Positions 1-10,200 of a stretch of DNA of 64,000 nt are shown here, in pieces. This stretch comes from Rhizaria sp. SCN 62-66 (lineage: Eukaryota > Rhizaria, unplaced). Position 1 is the first letter of the stretch, and every line of letters begins with the position of its first letter. The stretch spans positions 1 through 64,000 of the forward strand of contig MEDY01000074.1 of assembly GCA_001724265.1 (NCBI GenBank). The letters are read 5' to 3'. The position numbers and the translations under genes were made by a program. The notes beneath the pieces are model-generated. The model did no database searches, had not been told where the DNA came from, and was given only the letters and a program-made list of their open reading frames with translations.

Positions 1-363
1 ATTGGCAAATAGTTTATTTGTAATTATATAAATAAACCACGTAGTTTGATAACTTCTACGAAAGTGCGCCAAAGTCGCAAAAAAAGCGCGAATTCGCGTA
101 TTTTAGTTGACGCTACATAGGGGTTACATTGTTTTATCTATCGTTGCAACTGTCTCTTCCATCAATGTCTGTAATACTTTCACAACCCACTATGTTGTCA
201 AGAGTGAGGAATAAATGCGTGTGTACTTTGTATTTTAAGAGGTTGGATTTCTTTGATTTTAATTTGCAAGAAAGCTATGTAAAGAGGACGTATCAACTCA
301 TAATCAATGTGAAAACTCTATATTGCAGACCTAAATGACTCAAGTGTGAGTGTCACTCCTTGC
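1..363. other. AT-rich 3' flank, no gene seen
   Basis: This stretch follows the stop of the minus-strand MORN gene ending at 364. It is AT-rich like the other spacers. The only open frame (129-338, plus) starts at TTG and has no low-complexity or domain character, so I do not call it. It probably holds the 3' UTR of the MORN gene. Confidence 0.5.
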
Positions 364-2490
364 TCACTGGTAGGTATCGTAGCGTAAGTGCGGGAACGTT
401 GTCGGGCGCAGCAACTTGGCAAGACGGTCAACCGTGTAGTGCCGCAACGGGTGAAAGTCGCCGTAGACAAGCAGCGCCCTTTGGGCCATTGCCTTGTCGC
501 GCTCGCAGGCCTTCTTGTACTGCTTGTAGAGGAAGTCAGCCACTGAGAGCTTCTCGTTTTCCTCGGCCTCCTTGGCCTCCGCGTCAAGCCGCGCGGCCTT
601 TTTCTGCGCGCGGCGCTCTTCAACCTCCTCGGGCCCTTCCGCAAAGATTTCGGCAAACCACGCCATGACGGTCGCCGAGTCGTCACCGTAGTTGCGCACG
701 AAGAACATGCGCACCAGCTCCAGCGCCCCGTCGTCGCCGCGCACAAGCCCCTGCTGCGGGCGGCTGCCCAGCGCGGCCTCGGCGCGCGACATCTGCTCGG
801 GCCGGATCCCGCGGTTGTGCAGCGCGCCGAGCAGAGTTTGCGGCGGCTTGACCGTGGGCGCGGGCGGCGCCGGCGGTTCGCTGTGGTCCCACTGGCGCTT
901 CTGCTTGACACGCTCCGCGCTCGGCCGCGACTTGTCAGAGTGGTCGTCTCCTTCCTCGGAGCTGCGGAGCCTGTCCCACAGAGAGCGCAGTGTCATCTGC
1001 TCCCAGAGCTCATCCGAGGCCTTGGAGCTGTTCAAAAACAGCATGCTGCAGCCTTCATACATCGCGTGACGGCCCGCCTCGAGCGGCGCCACAATGCCGC
1101 GCCGCAGCAGCTCGATTGCGCGCCGCATCGCGTCCACACCCACGCGCACGCGGTCTTCGCCGTGGCGCGGGCCCAGCGGCGGCGAGTCTGTGGCTGCCAT
1201 TATACGCGCAAGGTCCTCTGACCCGCTACGGGCACCGATCTTGGCCTCGACAACCTGAGTTGACTCAATAAGACACACGTTGACAATCATCTTGTGCATG
1301 CCGTGCTTGAAGTAGGTTGGGAACTTGCCAAGCTCGTCACCAGATTTGGCCAGACGCCCGCTCCCGTCCCACAGGTCATTGCGCCAGTCGCCCTCGTAGC
1401 GCGCACCACACGCGTACCGCATGTCACCGAAGCCCTGCCGCTGCGTGCCACGCATCTGGCCAGCGTACGCGCCCCACTGTGGATGGTTAATCTCGGCGCT
1501 CTCGAGTGCACCGTCATTCCAGCGCCCGCGCACCTTCCAGCCGCAGGCTGACACTAGCGTCCCGTTGCCGTCGCGGACATCGCGTTTCCACCAGCCCGTG
1601 TGCGCGGCACCGCGCGGGTGCCGCTGCGTGGCGAACCCGTGCAGCTGCCCGCGGCGCCAGCAGCCCTCGACGCGAAGCCCGTCGGCGCGCGCGCGCTCGC
1701 CGCGGCCGTGAACGACGTCTGAAAGCCACGCGCCGCGGTGGCCGGCGCCAAAGCGGTCGCGCTGCTTGCCTGGTCCGTGGCGTAGCCCGTAGCACCAGAA
1801 GCCAACATGCGCGGTGCGCGCGTTGTCGGCAACATGGAACATGCCTTCCCCGTTGGGATAGTCAGCGACCCAAGCGCCGATGTAGGTACCGACCTCGAGA
1901 CACCAGAAGGACCCAAAGCCGTGCCGCCGCCCACGCTTCCACTGGCCCGTGTACACGCCTACGCCGGGCGCGGAGAGCGTGCCAAAGCCGTAGAACTGCC
2001 CGGCCTTCATGTCGCCCTCGTAGAGCGCGCCCGAGCACCACTGCACGCGGCAGTGCCCCTCGAGCAGACCGGCGACGCGCGGACCATGCGCAAACACCAC
2101 GTGCGCGGCGTCCACGGGGCAACCGGAGCCGGACGGTGAAGGGCACGCCGCGAAAACGCCCACCGTGGGCAGCGCCGCTGCGGGGGACTCCCAGGGCATC
2201 CAGCGCGGCAGCCGTGATGTGTAGTCCGGCTCTGGCCCCAGCAGCGCGGCGCGGTCGCGCGCGGCGGCGATGCGCACAAGCTCGGCCTTCTCGGCAGGCG
2301 AGCGCGGCGCGCGCACGGGGGCAAGCTTGGGCGGCGGCGTTACGGGGCGCGGCGCGGCGGGCAGGGCGAGCGTGGCCGCGGCGGTGCGGGCGGCCTCCTC
2401 GTCGCGGTTGTGGTTGCACCACCTGCACTTGCACGCAGCGTGGATCACAGACATCTTGGGCTTGCACTCGAGCGCAATAAGCGGCCGCAT
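364..2490 (-). CDS. MORN-repeat protein, copy 1 of a tandem pair (708 aa)
   Basis: Single-exon frame from ATG at 2490 to TGA at 364-366; the frame stays open 9 nt further up only from a GTG, so the first ATG is chosen. Residues about 150-380 hold at least eight MORN-type repeats of the pattern YxGxWxxGxxHGxG, for example YEGDMKAGQFYGFGTL and YTGQWKRGRRHGFGSF. The N-terminus has a Cys/His cluster (CKCRWCNH) and a Pro/Ala-rich linker. The C-terminal third is charged and probably coiled, with LYKQYKKACERDKAMAQRAL near the end. MORN repeats bind membranes or act as scaffolds, often in cytoskeletal or ciliary proteins; the role here is not known. The last repeats match those of the neighbouring MORN gene at 3865-6498 (HPQWGAYAG versus HPDWGSYSG), so the two are duplicates. 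No in-frame TAG. Confidence 0.85.
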   Translation of the reverse strand: MRPLIALECKPKMSVIHAACKCRWCNHNRDEEAARTAAATLALPAAPRPVTPPPKLAPVRAPRSPAEKAELVRIAAARDRAALLGPEPDYTSRLPRWMPWESPAAALPTVGVFAACPSPSGSGCPVDAAHVVFAHGPRVAGLLEGHCRVQWCSGALYEGDMKAGQFYGFGTLSAPGVGVYTGQWKRGRRHGFGSFWCLEVGTYIGAWVADYPNGEGMFHVADNARTAHVGFWCYGLRHGPGKQRDRFGAGHRGAWLSDVVHGRGERARADGLRVEGCWRRGQLHGFATQRHPRGAAHTGWWKRDVRDGNGTLVSACGWKVRGRWNDGALESAEINHPQWGAYAGQMRGTQRQGFGDMRYACGARYEGDWRNDLWDGSGRLAKSGDELGKFPTYFKHGMHKMIVNVCLIESTQVVEAKIGARSGSEDLARIMAATDSPPLGPRHGEDRVRVGVDAMRRAIELLRRGIVAPLEAGRHAMYEGCSMLFLNSSKASDELWEQMTLRSLWDRLRSSEEGDDHSDKSRPSAERVKQKRQWDHSEPPAPPAPTVKPPQTLLGALHNRGIRPEQMSRAEAALGSRPQQGLVRGDDGALELVRMFFVRNYGDDSATVMAWFAEIFAEGPEEVEERRAQKKAARLDAEAKEAEENEKLSVADFLYKQYKKACERDKAMAQRALLVYGDFHPLRHYTVDRLAKLLRPTTFPHLRYDTYQ

Positions 2491-3864
2491 TGAGCACACC
2501 TACCGCGAAGGGATGGGGCTGGGTGGGCACGGTAGCTATGATCTGCGTCGGCTGTGCGTGCACGCAGCTGATAGCGCTTCGGGCGAGAGTGCGATACTCG
2601 GAGGAGCTCGCGGTGGGAGCATTGATAAGACCCTTCAAGTTAAACAACTTAATATAACCTGCAAAATTAAGGTTTTTACGCAAAGCCAAGACTGCGAAAC
2701 TTAAAGACGTCGCGTTTTTCGCGTTGTAGGATAGCTTTAGTGTCGGTGGTGGCTGATGTTGATGTGCGAGGACTTGATGTGGCAACCAATTCGCCTGTAG
2801 AGAGTGCTTAAGGCAGTTAAAAAAAAAGTAAACAAGTGAAAATGATATAAAAAATACGGTAAGCATGTAGCACTACGTTTGATTTTTGAAAAAAGCTTAA
2901 TCACATAGTAAATGTCGACTTAGTGCTTGATGTGCACCCCTCCTCCAACCTGTAGGAAAGAGTCGTCATTTCATCACATGACTCACAAGCTTAGCAGTAA
3001 ATCCTCCAATTATAATTAGGAATATGACTATATCAAAGGTAATTAACACAGAACATTGCAATATCATTGCACTTCCACGATTAATACTAGCTTGAGAGAC
3101 TTGAATCACAACTTCGCCAGAGCGGCCTCGTCAAGATGCATCGCAACCGAGGCTGTGTGAGTTAGCATATCACAGTCCGTCACACACGGCCGCTAGCATT
3201 CCACGTTTCCATTTGGCAACGGGAGGCAAGGTAATAGCGCCGACCAGGTTAATACAGTGCATATTTGAATGCTCGAATTGACTTGATGATGTATACTATG
3301 CGTTTATGGTTGATGATGGTGAACCTGTCCACGCATGTCACTTGAAGTTGCATGCAAGGCAACCTCAGACGATTGAATCGAGTGCCTCAGGAATACAAAC
3401 ACAAGAAAATACATAAATATAACTTGTTCAACACAGAGCATCCATTATTTTTGTTCAAGACATGATATACACACATATAACACAGATATCATATGAGCTA
3501 ATAAGATCACCACAAACCAATTTCAAGATGACAGTGTACGCTGGGTGTAAAAGAGTATAAGGGTAACAATGTATTATGATTGTTCACTATACCTGTAGCG
3601 AGGTACTGTAACACAGGTTGGCTGTGCTGATTTGGAAAAACATCGCGAGTTGCGCTCACATCGCGCTACATCTCACTGACAAGGATCACGAGCCCCTTGC
3701 CGAACTTACTGCGAGACATGAAGCCTCGACAGCTATCATGGAAAAATCATTACTCAACATTTTATCACATTTAAAACAAACAAATATACACCTAAAATAC
3801 AATTAAGATCGATGTTCGTTGCACCAAAAGCAACATCATCCCTTGATCTAGCATAAAGCGCCAC
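2491..3864. other. AT-rich spacer between the two MORN genes
   Basis: About 1.4 kb between the 5' end of the downstream MORN gene and the 3' end of the upstream one, both on minus. It should contain the promoter of the 364-2490 gene near its left end and the 3' UTR of the 3865-6498 gene at its right end. I see no convincing coding frame, tRNA or repeat. The short plus frame at 3618-3806 is judged to be noise. Confidence 0.5.
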
Positions 3865-6498
3865 TTACTACGTCATGTCAGATGCTTCTGCTTGACTTTT
3901 CTTCGAGTAGATATGAATGAACCTGAGAGCATTCAGGCTTCCTTGCTCAAAACCAGTTTCAATATTGCTTAGCGTTGGTCTACCCAGCTCACGCACGCGT
4001 GTCAGTGCCGGTGCAGTGCTGTTTGCGTTGTTTCTGTTACGACTACCACTCCAGCCCCGCTCTGTGTAGCATCGCTCGCGCCGATCTTTAAACCATTGGG
4101 GCAGCTCTTCATCAGCATTGTCCACCTTGCGCACAGCGCCATCTGCATTCAAGGTTGTGTTTTCGCCGACGTTTGCAGTTAAAGCTGCGGGTACGGACGA
4201 CTTGAAGCGCGCCTTTGCAGAATAGTACGCGGCTACCCGAAGATCGAAGCGTGACAGAGCGTTACGCGCGGCCTTGCGGTCAAAAGTTCCACTATCTACA
4301 ATCTGCTGAAGCTTTGCCACGTGTGCCACAAGATACGCCGTGGGGTCGAGTTTTTGCTTTGGCGTTGTGTCTTTACGTTCACTGCCATCTCTGTCATATG
4401 CGCTATCGGGGTCAGATGAGTCGTCCTCAAAGCGACCAAGCGGGTCGTACAGCTCGCCACCCTCTTCCCACATAGCTTCATAACGTAGTTGCTCGTGTTG
4501 GCGGTGCTGCTCATGCGCCGCCGCAGCATTACGTTCATTGCGTTCTTTTTGCTCACGTGCCGCCACACTTGCACGTAGCATTCCATTTACGCTTACATCA
4601 GAACCCATGCGAGTGGATACACCTGGCATAGGCCGGAGAGTCATCTCTGTCGTGCGCACAGCCGCTGCGGCAGCCGCGGTTGACGTGCGCCGCAGGGGCA
4701 GCAATCCGGCACGCGTGTTGAGCGGCGTGCGCTAGCCAAGCAGACTGCCTAGTCCACTGCTACTCCCACTGACGGTAATGCCTGTGGCGCTAAACCCTGA
4801 GAAGCCACGTGCGGGCTGTCTCTGAGGGGCTGCAGATGTTCTTAGTGTTGTGGCAGCTTTGAGCGGAAATGATGTGCGGGCATTACCACCTACTTGCAGC
4901 AGATGCAGCGGAGCGGCAGAAAATCCACTCATCGAGTGCGTAGCAGTCAGTGACGGTGAGCGTTGTGGCTGTGCGCACTTATTTACATGCTGTGACCCTA
5001 GCTCAGGCGGCTCAGCCGCTACGGCAAGAACAACCTCAGACAGTGAACACGTCACAGATGGAACATCGGCGGCGTTTCTAGCAAGCTGTGTCCTTGTCGC
5101 ATCATCAATGTTGCCACAAGCTCGAACTTCAACGGTGCCAGCCGGCAGTACTGCTAAACTACTCTCTGGCGGAGTGACGATAATTGCCATATCGCGCTCT
5201 GGTACAAAGGCGAGATATGAGTCCGCAGAGCCTGCAAGAATGTGCTGCGCAAGTGTTCTGACCTCAACGCCCACGTTCTCAGCAGGAGGCTCGGGCCATA
5301 CCCAGTTGCGCGAACAGTTCCCGTCTTCACCACAGCGCGCGGCAAACGGTGTGAGTCCACCTGCAGCGAATGCGCTGCGCTGGAGCTCCCAGAGAGCAGC
5401 TTGTAGCTCGGCAAAGCGCACGAGCAATAACGTCTCAAACCCTTGCAAGACAAAGTGCAGTGCGTCGTCTTGCGGCGGCGGAGGCACGGTTGGCGCAACG
5501 TCCGCAGCGAGCTTAACTAGCGGCGATGCCTGCCGCTGAAAGCGTTCGCTATCGAAGTCGGCGAGCGAGTGTCCGCCGTACGGGGTGAAGCGCCTGCCAA
5601 CAAGATGCAATGAGCTTTGGCTCGCCACCAGCATTGTGTCACACCACCTGCCGCGGATTTGCGCGCTAGTGGGCAGCGTAAGAGCCCCAGCTTGCCAGAC
5701 GTCACCGCGCCACAGTCCAGTATAGGCGGCGCCACTGGGGTACGCCATGTTGCCCGTGCCTCCGCGCATCGTGCCATGCACGCCGCCGCTGTAGCTTCCC
5801 CAGTCAGGATGTTGAGCAAGTACAACGTTTCTAAGTGTGTCAGCAACCCACACCCCCTCAACACTGTGTCCGTGAGAGTGGCGCGCGAGCCCTGCGCCGG
5901 AACGCTGACCATCACGCCAGATACCTGAAAACGTGCCTTTACCTGTGCTATCTGTGCGCTGCGCCCAACCGTGCAGAAGGCCTGCGCGCCAGTGTCCGCT
6001 GTAACGCGTACCCGCTGCGTCGCGGTACTTGCCTTCGCCGTCGCGCCGGTCGCTGCTCCACGTGCCGCGGTACTCCTCTTCAGTCGCGTGAAAGAACAAG
6101 TTGCCCTGGCCGCAGCGCTGGCCGAGCTCAAAGCCGCCCTCATAGCTCACTACAACGCCACCAGGCAGCACATAACGCAAACGACCGCGACCGTGCGGAT
6201 GGTCTTCAAACCAGTCGCCAATGTAGACTGAGCCGTCGGGGTAGCGCTGCCGACCGAAGCCGTGACGGCGGCCAGCGCGGAAGCTGCCGCGGTAGGTGCC
6301 AGAGACCGGGTCTGTGAGACAGCCTTCGCCGTGAAAAAGCCCACGCTTCCAGTCGCCACTGTAAGTTGCCCCAAACGGCCAGCGGCACATTCCGCGACCC
6401 GAGAAAAATCCGTCTTGCAATGTGCCAGTGAAGACGGCGCCACCAGGCAACGCATAGTGCAGGTCGCACGACAGCATTGCCATGGGGGAAATTGACAT
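3865..6498 (-). CDS. MORN-repeat protein, copy 2, read through two in-frame TAG codons (877 aa)
   Basis: ATG at 6498 opens a frame with MORN repeats over residues about 20-275 (for example YSGDWKRGLFHGEG, YRGSFRAGRRHGFG and YIGDWFEDHPHGRG), then a Cys-poor globular stretch to about residue 480 and a Ser-rich tail. Under the standard code it stops at TAG 4732-4734 (codon 589). The same frame then runs on without a nearby ATG for another 287 codons, with normal charged coding content (REQKERNERNAAAAHEQHRQ). It meets a second TAG at 3868-3870, followed at once by TAA at 3865-3867. I read both TAGs as sense and TAA as the stop. Two separate genes are less likely: the right part would lack a start for about 30 codons, and only 27 nt would separate the two frames. 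Tandem paralogue of 364-2490; function unknown. Confidence 0.72.
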
Positions 6499-7241
6499 AG
6501 CGAGTGAAAACCTTTGCTTATTTGAAAATCCTTTTAAATCACCAAATAAATATATAACTTAAACGATTTAATTGTTGCGGTGCACTTGGAATTGCTTATT
6601 CAATGCTTTTCTTTGTTCTAAGCAAGGATGGTCGTTGTGTTGAGAGCAGATGTGAGGTTTGTTCTTGTGGTGTTTCGGTCATAGTTCACCATTTCAAGAT
6701 AAAAAGATAACTTATCAAGAAAATAAACATTGATACACTGAATATTTGGAGAAAATGTGATTCTGGCGCAATATTGGCGAGATATCACAATCCAATTCTT
6801 GCGTTTACGATGTTTTGCACGCAACGCTGGTGGCAATCGACAAAAAGCCAATCTGTCGGGGTATTTCATCGACAGATTTCAATTTCATTTTAAAAAAACA
6901 TTTGACACTACGATTTAATGCGGCTCACACCAAAAACATTCATCAAAGCCTTTTGGATACGCCAGGCAGTGAAGTGATGTACACGAGATGCATATGATGT
7001 GCCAGGACAAAAGGAGACAGAATGTAAAACTTTAAGTGGGCTTTTAAGTTGTGGTTGGATGTATTGAAATTTTTCTTCAAGTTCTTATAATAATCAAATT
7101 GCCATTTTGTTACATTTATTATGGCATTTGCATTTTATGAACGCATATACCGAGTTTTCATTGTGATATGCGCTATATTGGCAGTATACTCCTCGTTATC
7201 AGTGTCATGCACTCGCGCTGTGCTGTGACTCTATAACACAC
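6499..7241. other. AT-rich spacer
   Basis: Lies between the MORN gene start at 6498 and the zinc-finger gene end at 7242, both on minus. The left part should carry the MORN gene promoter and 5' UTR, the right part the 3' UTR of the zinc-finger gene. The short frames inside (6618-6869 minus and 6815-6997 plus) are AT-rich and unlike the GC-rich genes around them. I see no RNA gene. Confidence 0.5.
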
Positions 7242-10200
7242 TCACTCGTCGTCATACGGCCGGTGCCTCCCAACGTTGTTGACAGGCCCGCACTCGGGCA
7301 GACACTTGCGTTGTTGGTGCGCCTTGAGCGTAGCGGCCTGCCCAAAGGCTTTACCACACGCGCACGCGAACGGACGTTCCTTGGTGTGTGTACGCAGGTG
7401 ATTATTACGTGCGCTTACCTGCGCGAAGGTTTCCCCACACACTTCACAGGCGTATGGCTTAATGCCCGTGTGGCAGCGCTCGTGCACGCGTGCGTTGGCG
7501 CGAGTCGTAAAGCGCTTACTGCAGAAACCGCACTCAAAGGGCCGTTGCGGGTTGTGCATGCGCAAGTGCCGCTGCAAATCCGTCTGCCGCGCAAACGATT
7601 TGCGGCAGTGCTGGCACGCATACGGGCGGTCGTCAGAATGGATGCGCGCGTGCCGCGTTAACGACGCTTTAGACGAGAACTGCTTACGGCACACCCCGCA
7701 CTCAACAGCAGCGCCGCGCCGCCCTCCAGCTGCGGCTGCGGCCGCGCTTGCGCCCGCAGCTGCACCTACAGCGGCAGCACTTTGCGCACTGTTGTTGTCT
7801 ACCCCGTCATCACTCTCCTCTTCTTCTTCTTCATTATCATTGTCAGCGGCAGCTCCAACCTCGCGTTTTACACGCACATCCCGCGCTTGCTGGTGATGAT
7901 GCTGCCCCGGCATCGGTAGCCGCGGCAACGCTGTTGACGCTTGACTAGAGCCTGATAGCGACGCAATGCCAAGCGGTGGCTGCGACGCAAGAAACCCGTG
8001 CGAGTGCACGCGCTCATGTGAGTAGTCATCTTCTTGCTTGATGTGCTGCAATGAGCCCGAGGACGCCGCTGCTGCAGCCGCTGCAACGGCTGCCGCTATC
8101 ATGTCGGGGTTACCAGTGCTGCGGGCATTAGCGGCCGCTGCAGCACTTACCGTCTTCACACCAAGCGCGGTGCTTGCGCTCCCGCGCGCGCCCACCACAA
8201 GTCGCGGCGTTGCGCCCGCCGCTGCTGACGTGGCTGAGGGCGGACCCGCAGCGCCGCGCTTGCGGATGAGCGCCTTTGTGCGAGGCTGCGCAGTCGGCGC
8301 ACGCCTTGAAACGGCTACTGCTGAGTGATGAGGTGTTCTTGCTACCTGGCCGGGGGCAGGTAGCGACGCATGGGGTGACACGATGGCGCTGCTGCCACTA
8401 CTGCTACTGCCGCTATATAGCTGATCTGAGTAGTGATGCTGCGCTGCGCGGTACGGCTGGCTGTAGCCATGAAGATGTGCGGCAGTTGCTGCCGCTGCAG
8501 CAGCTGCAGCAGCCGCTGCGACAGCTGCTGATGGAGCTTCCAACATTAAGTGTTGACGCGCGCTGCCACCGTCGTCTCCAAGCACAGGGACACTTCCTGC
8601 GCTCTCAGCAGCCGCAACAAACACGGATGCAGTCTGCGCGCTGTAAGAAAAACCCACGTCATTTGCTCGCATGCGTGAACTCGTACTTGCACCAGCTGCG
8701 CCGCTGCCGTAGCCAAAGTTTGCATAATGAGCACCGCTGTTACTGTACACTGCACTGTAGCTGCCGTGACGCGCGGACGATTGCGGCTCACCACATCCAC
8801 AGTTACAGTTTCCACTATGTCCGTGCGCGTGGCCGTTAGAAAGAGCGCGACTGCTGTTAGTATGCGCAATTGTTGCGTCGTAATAAGGATCACGTACGCC
8901 CACGCCTGCGCTTGCACCCGTGCCGTCAAAGTCGCTCCGTGAGCGCCCGCGCGGAAAGCGTCCCAATCCTGCGGGTGCCGGCGGCTGCTCGTGCGGCAAA
9001 TAGACATGCTCACCGTAACCAAAGCTGTTGTGGCTTTGGTTGTAGGCCGGTCCTCGAGCGTGCCCGTTGTCCAGAGAGTCTGTGCGACCAAGAAGCGTGC
9101 TTGCTGACTGCTGTAAATGACTGTGGCCGCTATGGTCATGCTGTTGATGTTGGTGCTGACGCTGCAGTGCGCCATTGCGCGGCGAGCGGTAATGCACCGC
9201 TTGAAAATCGCTCCCAGCTTGGTAGTGTGCATGCGCCCCATGTTCGCCGTAGTGTCCGCCGCGCCTGCCTTGATGTTGCTGCTGGTGTTGCTGCTGCTGC
9301 GCCCGTGGCGTTGGCGCGGACATGTAGTCTCCCGTTGCGAGACCGGGCAGTGCATGCTGTTGCACTGCGTTACGCAGGCCACCAAGACCACCGAGACCTC
9401 CAATGCCGCTGTTGCCACCGCCAAGTCCAGCGCCCAGCCCCATGCCACCAATGCCCAGCCCCAAGTTCAGCGTACCAAGCCCGCCAATGCCGCCGCTGTT
9501 ACCTCCCACCAGCGGCATGCCAAGTCCCATTGACGGCAATCCGAGTCCAAGCCCAAGGCCGAGACCCCCCGAAGCACTGCCTGGTGGGCTTGCGCGCTGC
9601 GGTAGCTTGAGTGTCGTTGCGCTGCTTGCGCTGCTGTTTTCGACATGTAGAGAAACCCCGGAGTGTGCGCGCGCTGCCGCGTCGTTGCCTCGAGCATAGT
9701 CGTGCGTATGACTGTGCGCGTAGGCGTGCGTGCTATCAGCGGCAGTACTTAACTGCGCTGCCGGCTGTTGTGCCATGGTTGGCTCGATGACAGTAATCAC
9801 CCCAACTGCATGCTGCCTTTGACTCCGCTGCTGCTCCGACTGCAGTGCGAGGGTGATTTCACTCTTGCCTGGGCCGTCGGCCTGTGCCAACACCGGTACG
9901 CTTTCCGTAGCCACGGGCGCGGGTTCAATCTTAACAACGTCAGCCCACACAAGACGCCGGCGCTCGGGCCGAGCCACAAGCGCCTCACTGTCTTGCATTT
10001 GGGCTATAGGTTGCGGCAGCGGCTGCGACTGTGTGCCAGCAACGGGTGCCACAATTGCCGTAACGGCACTGACAGAACACTCAGTCGGAAACGTGCGAGT
10101 GCCGCTTTTGATGGAGCGCATTGGGGCTTGACCGACAGCAGTCGCTGCCGCCGCAGCTGCATTGACTGCTGCGACGCTCACGTTTGAGGAGCCGCGACGT

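Noticed and set aside
129-338. 69-residue plus frame
   Set aside because: TTG start, AT-rich, no domain.
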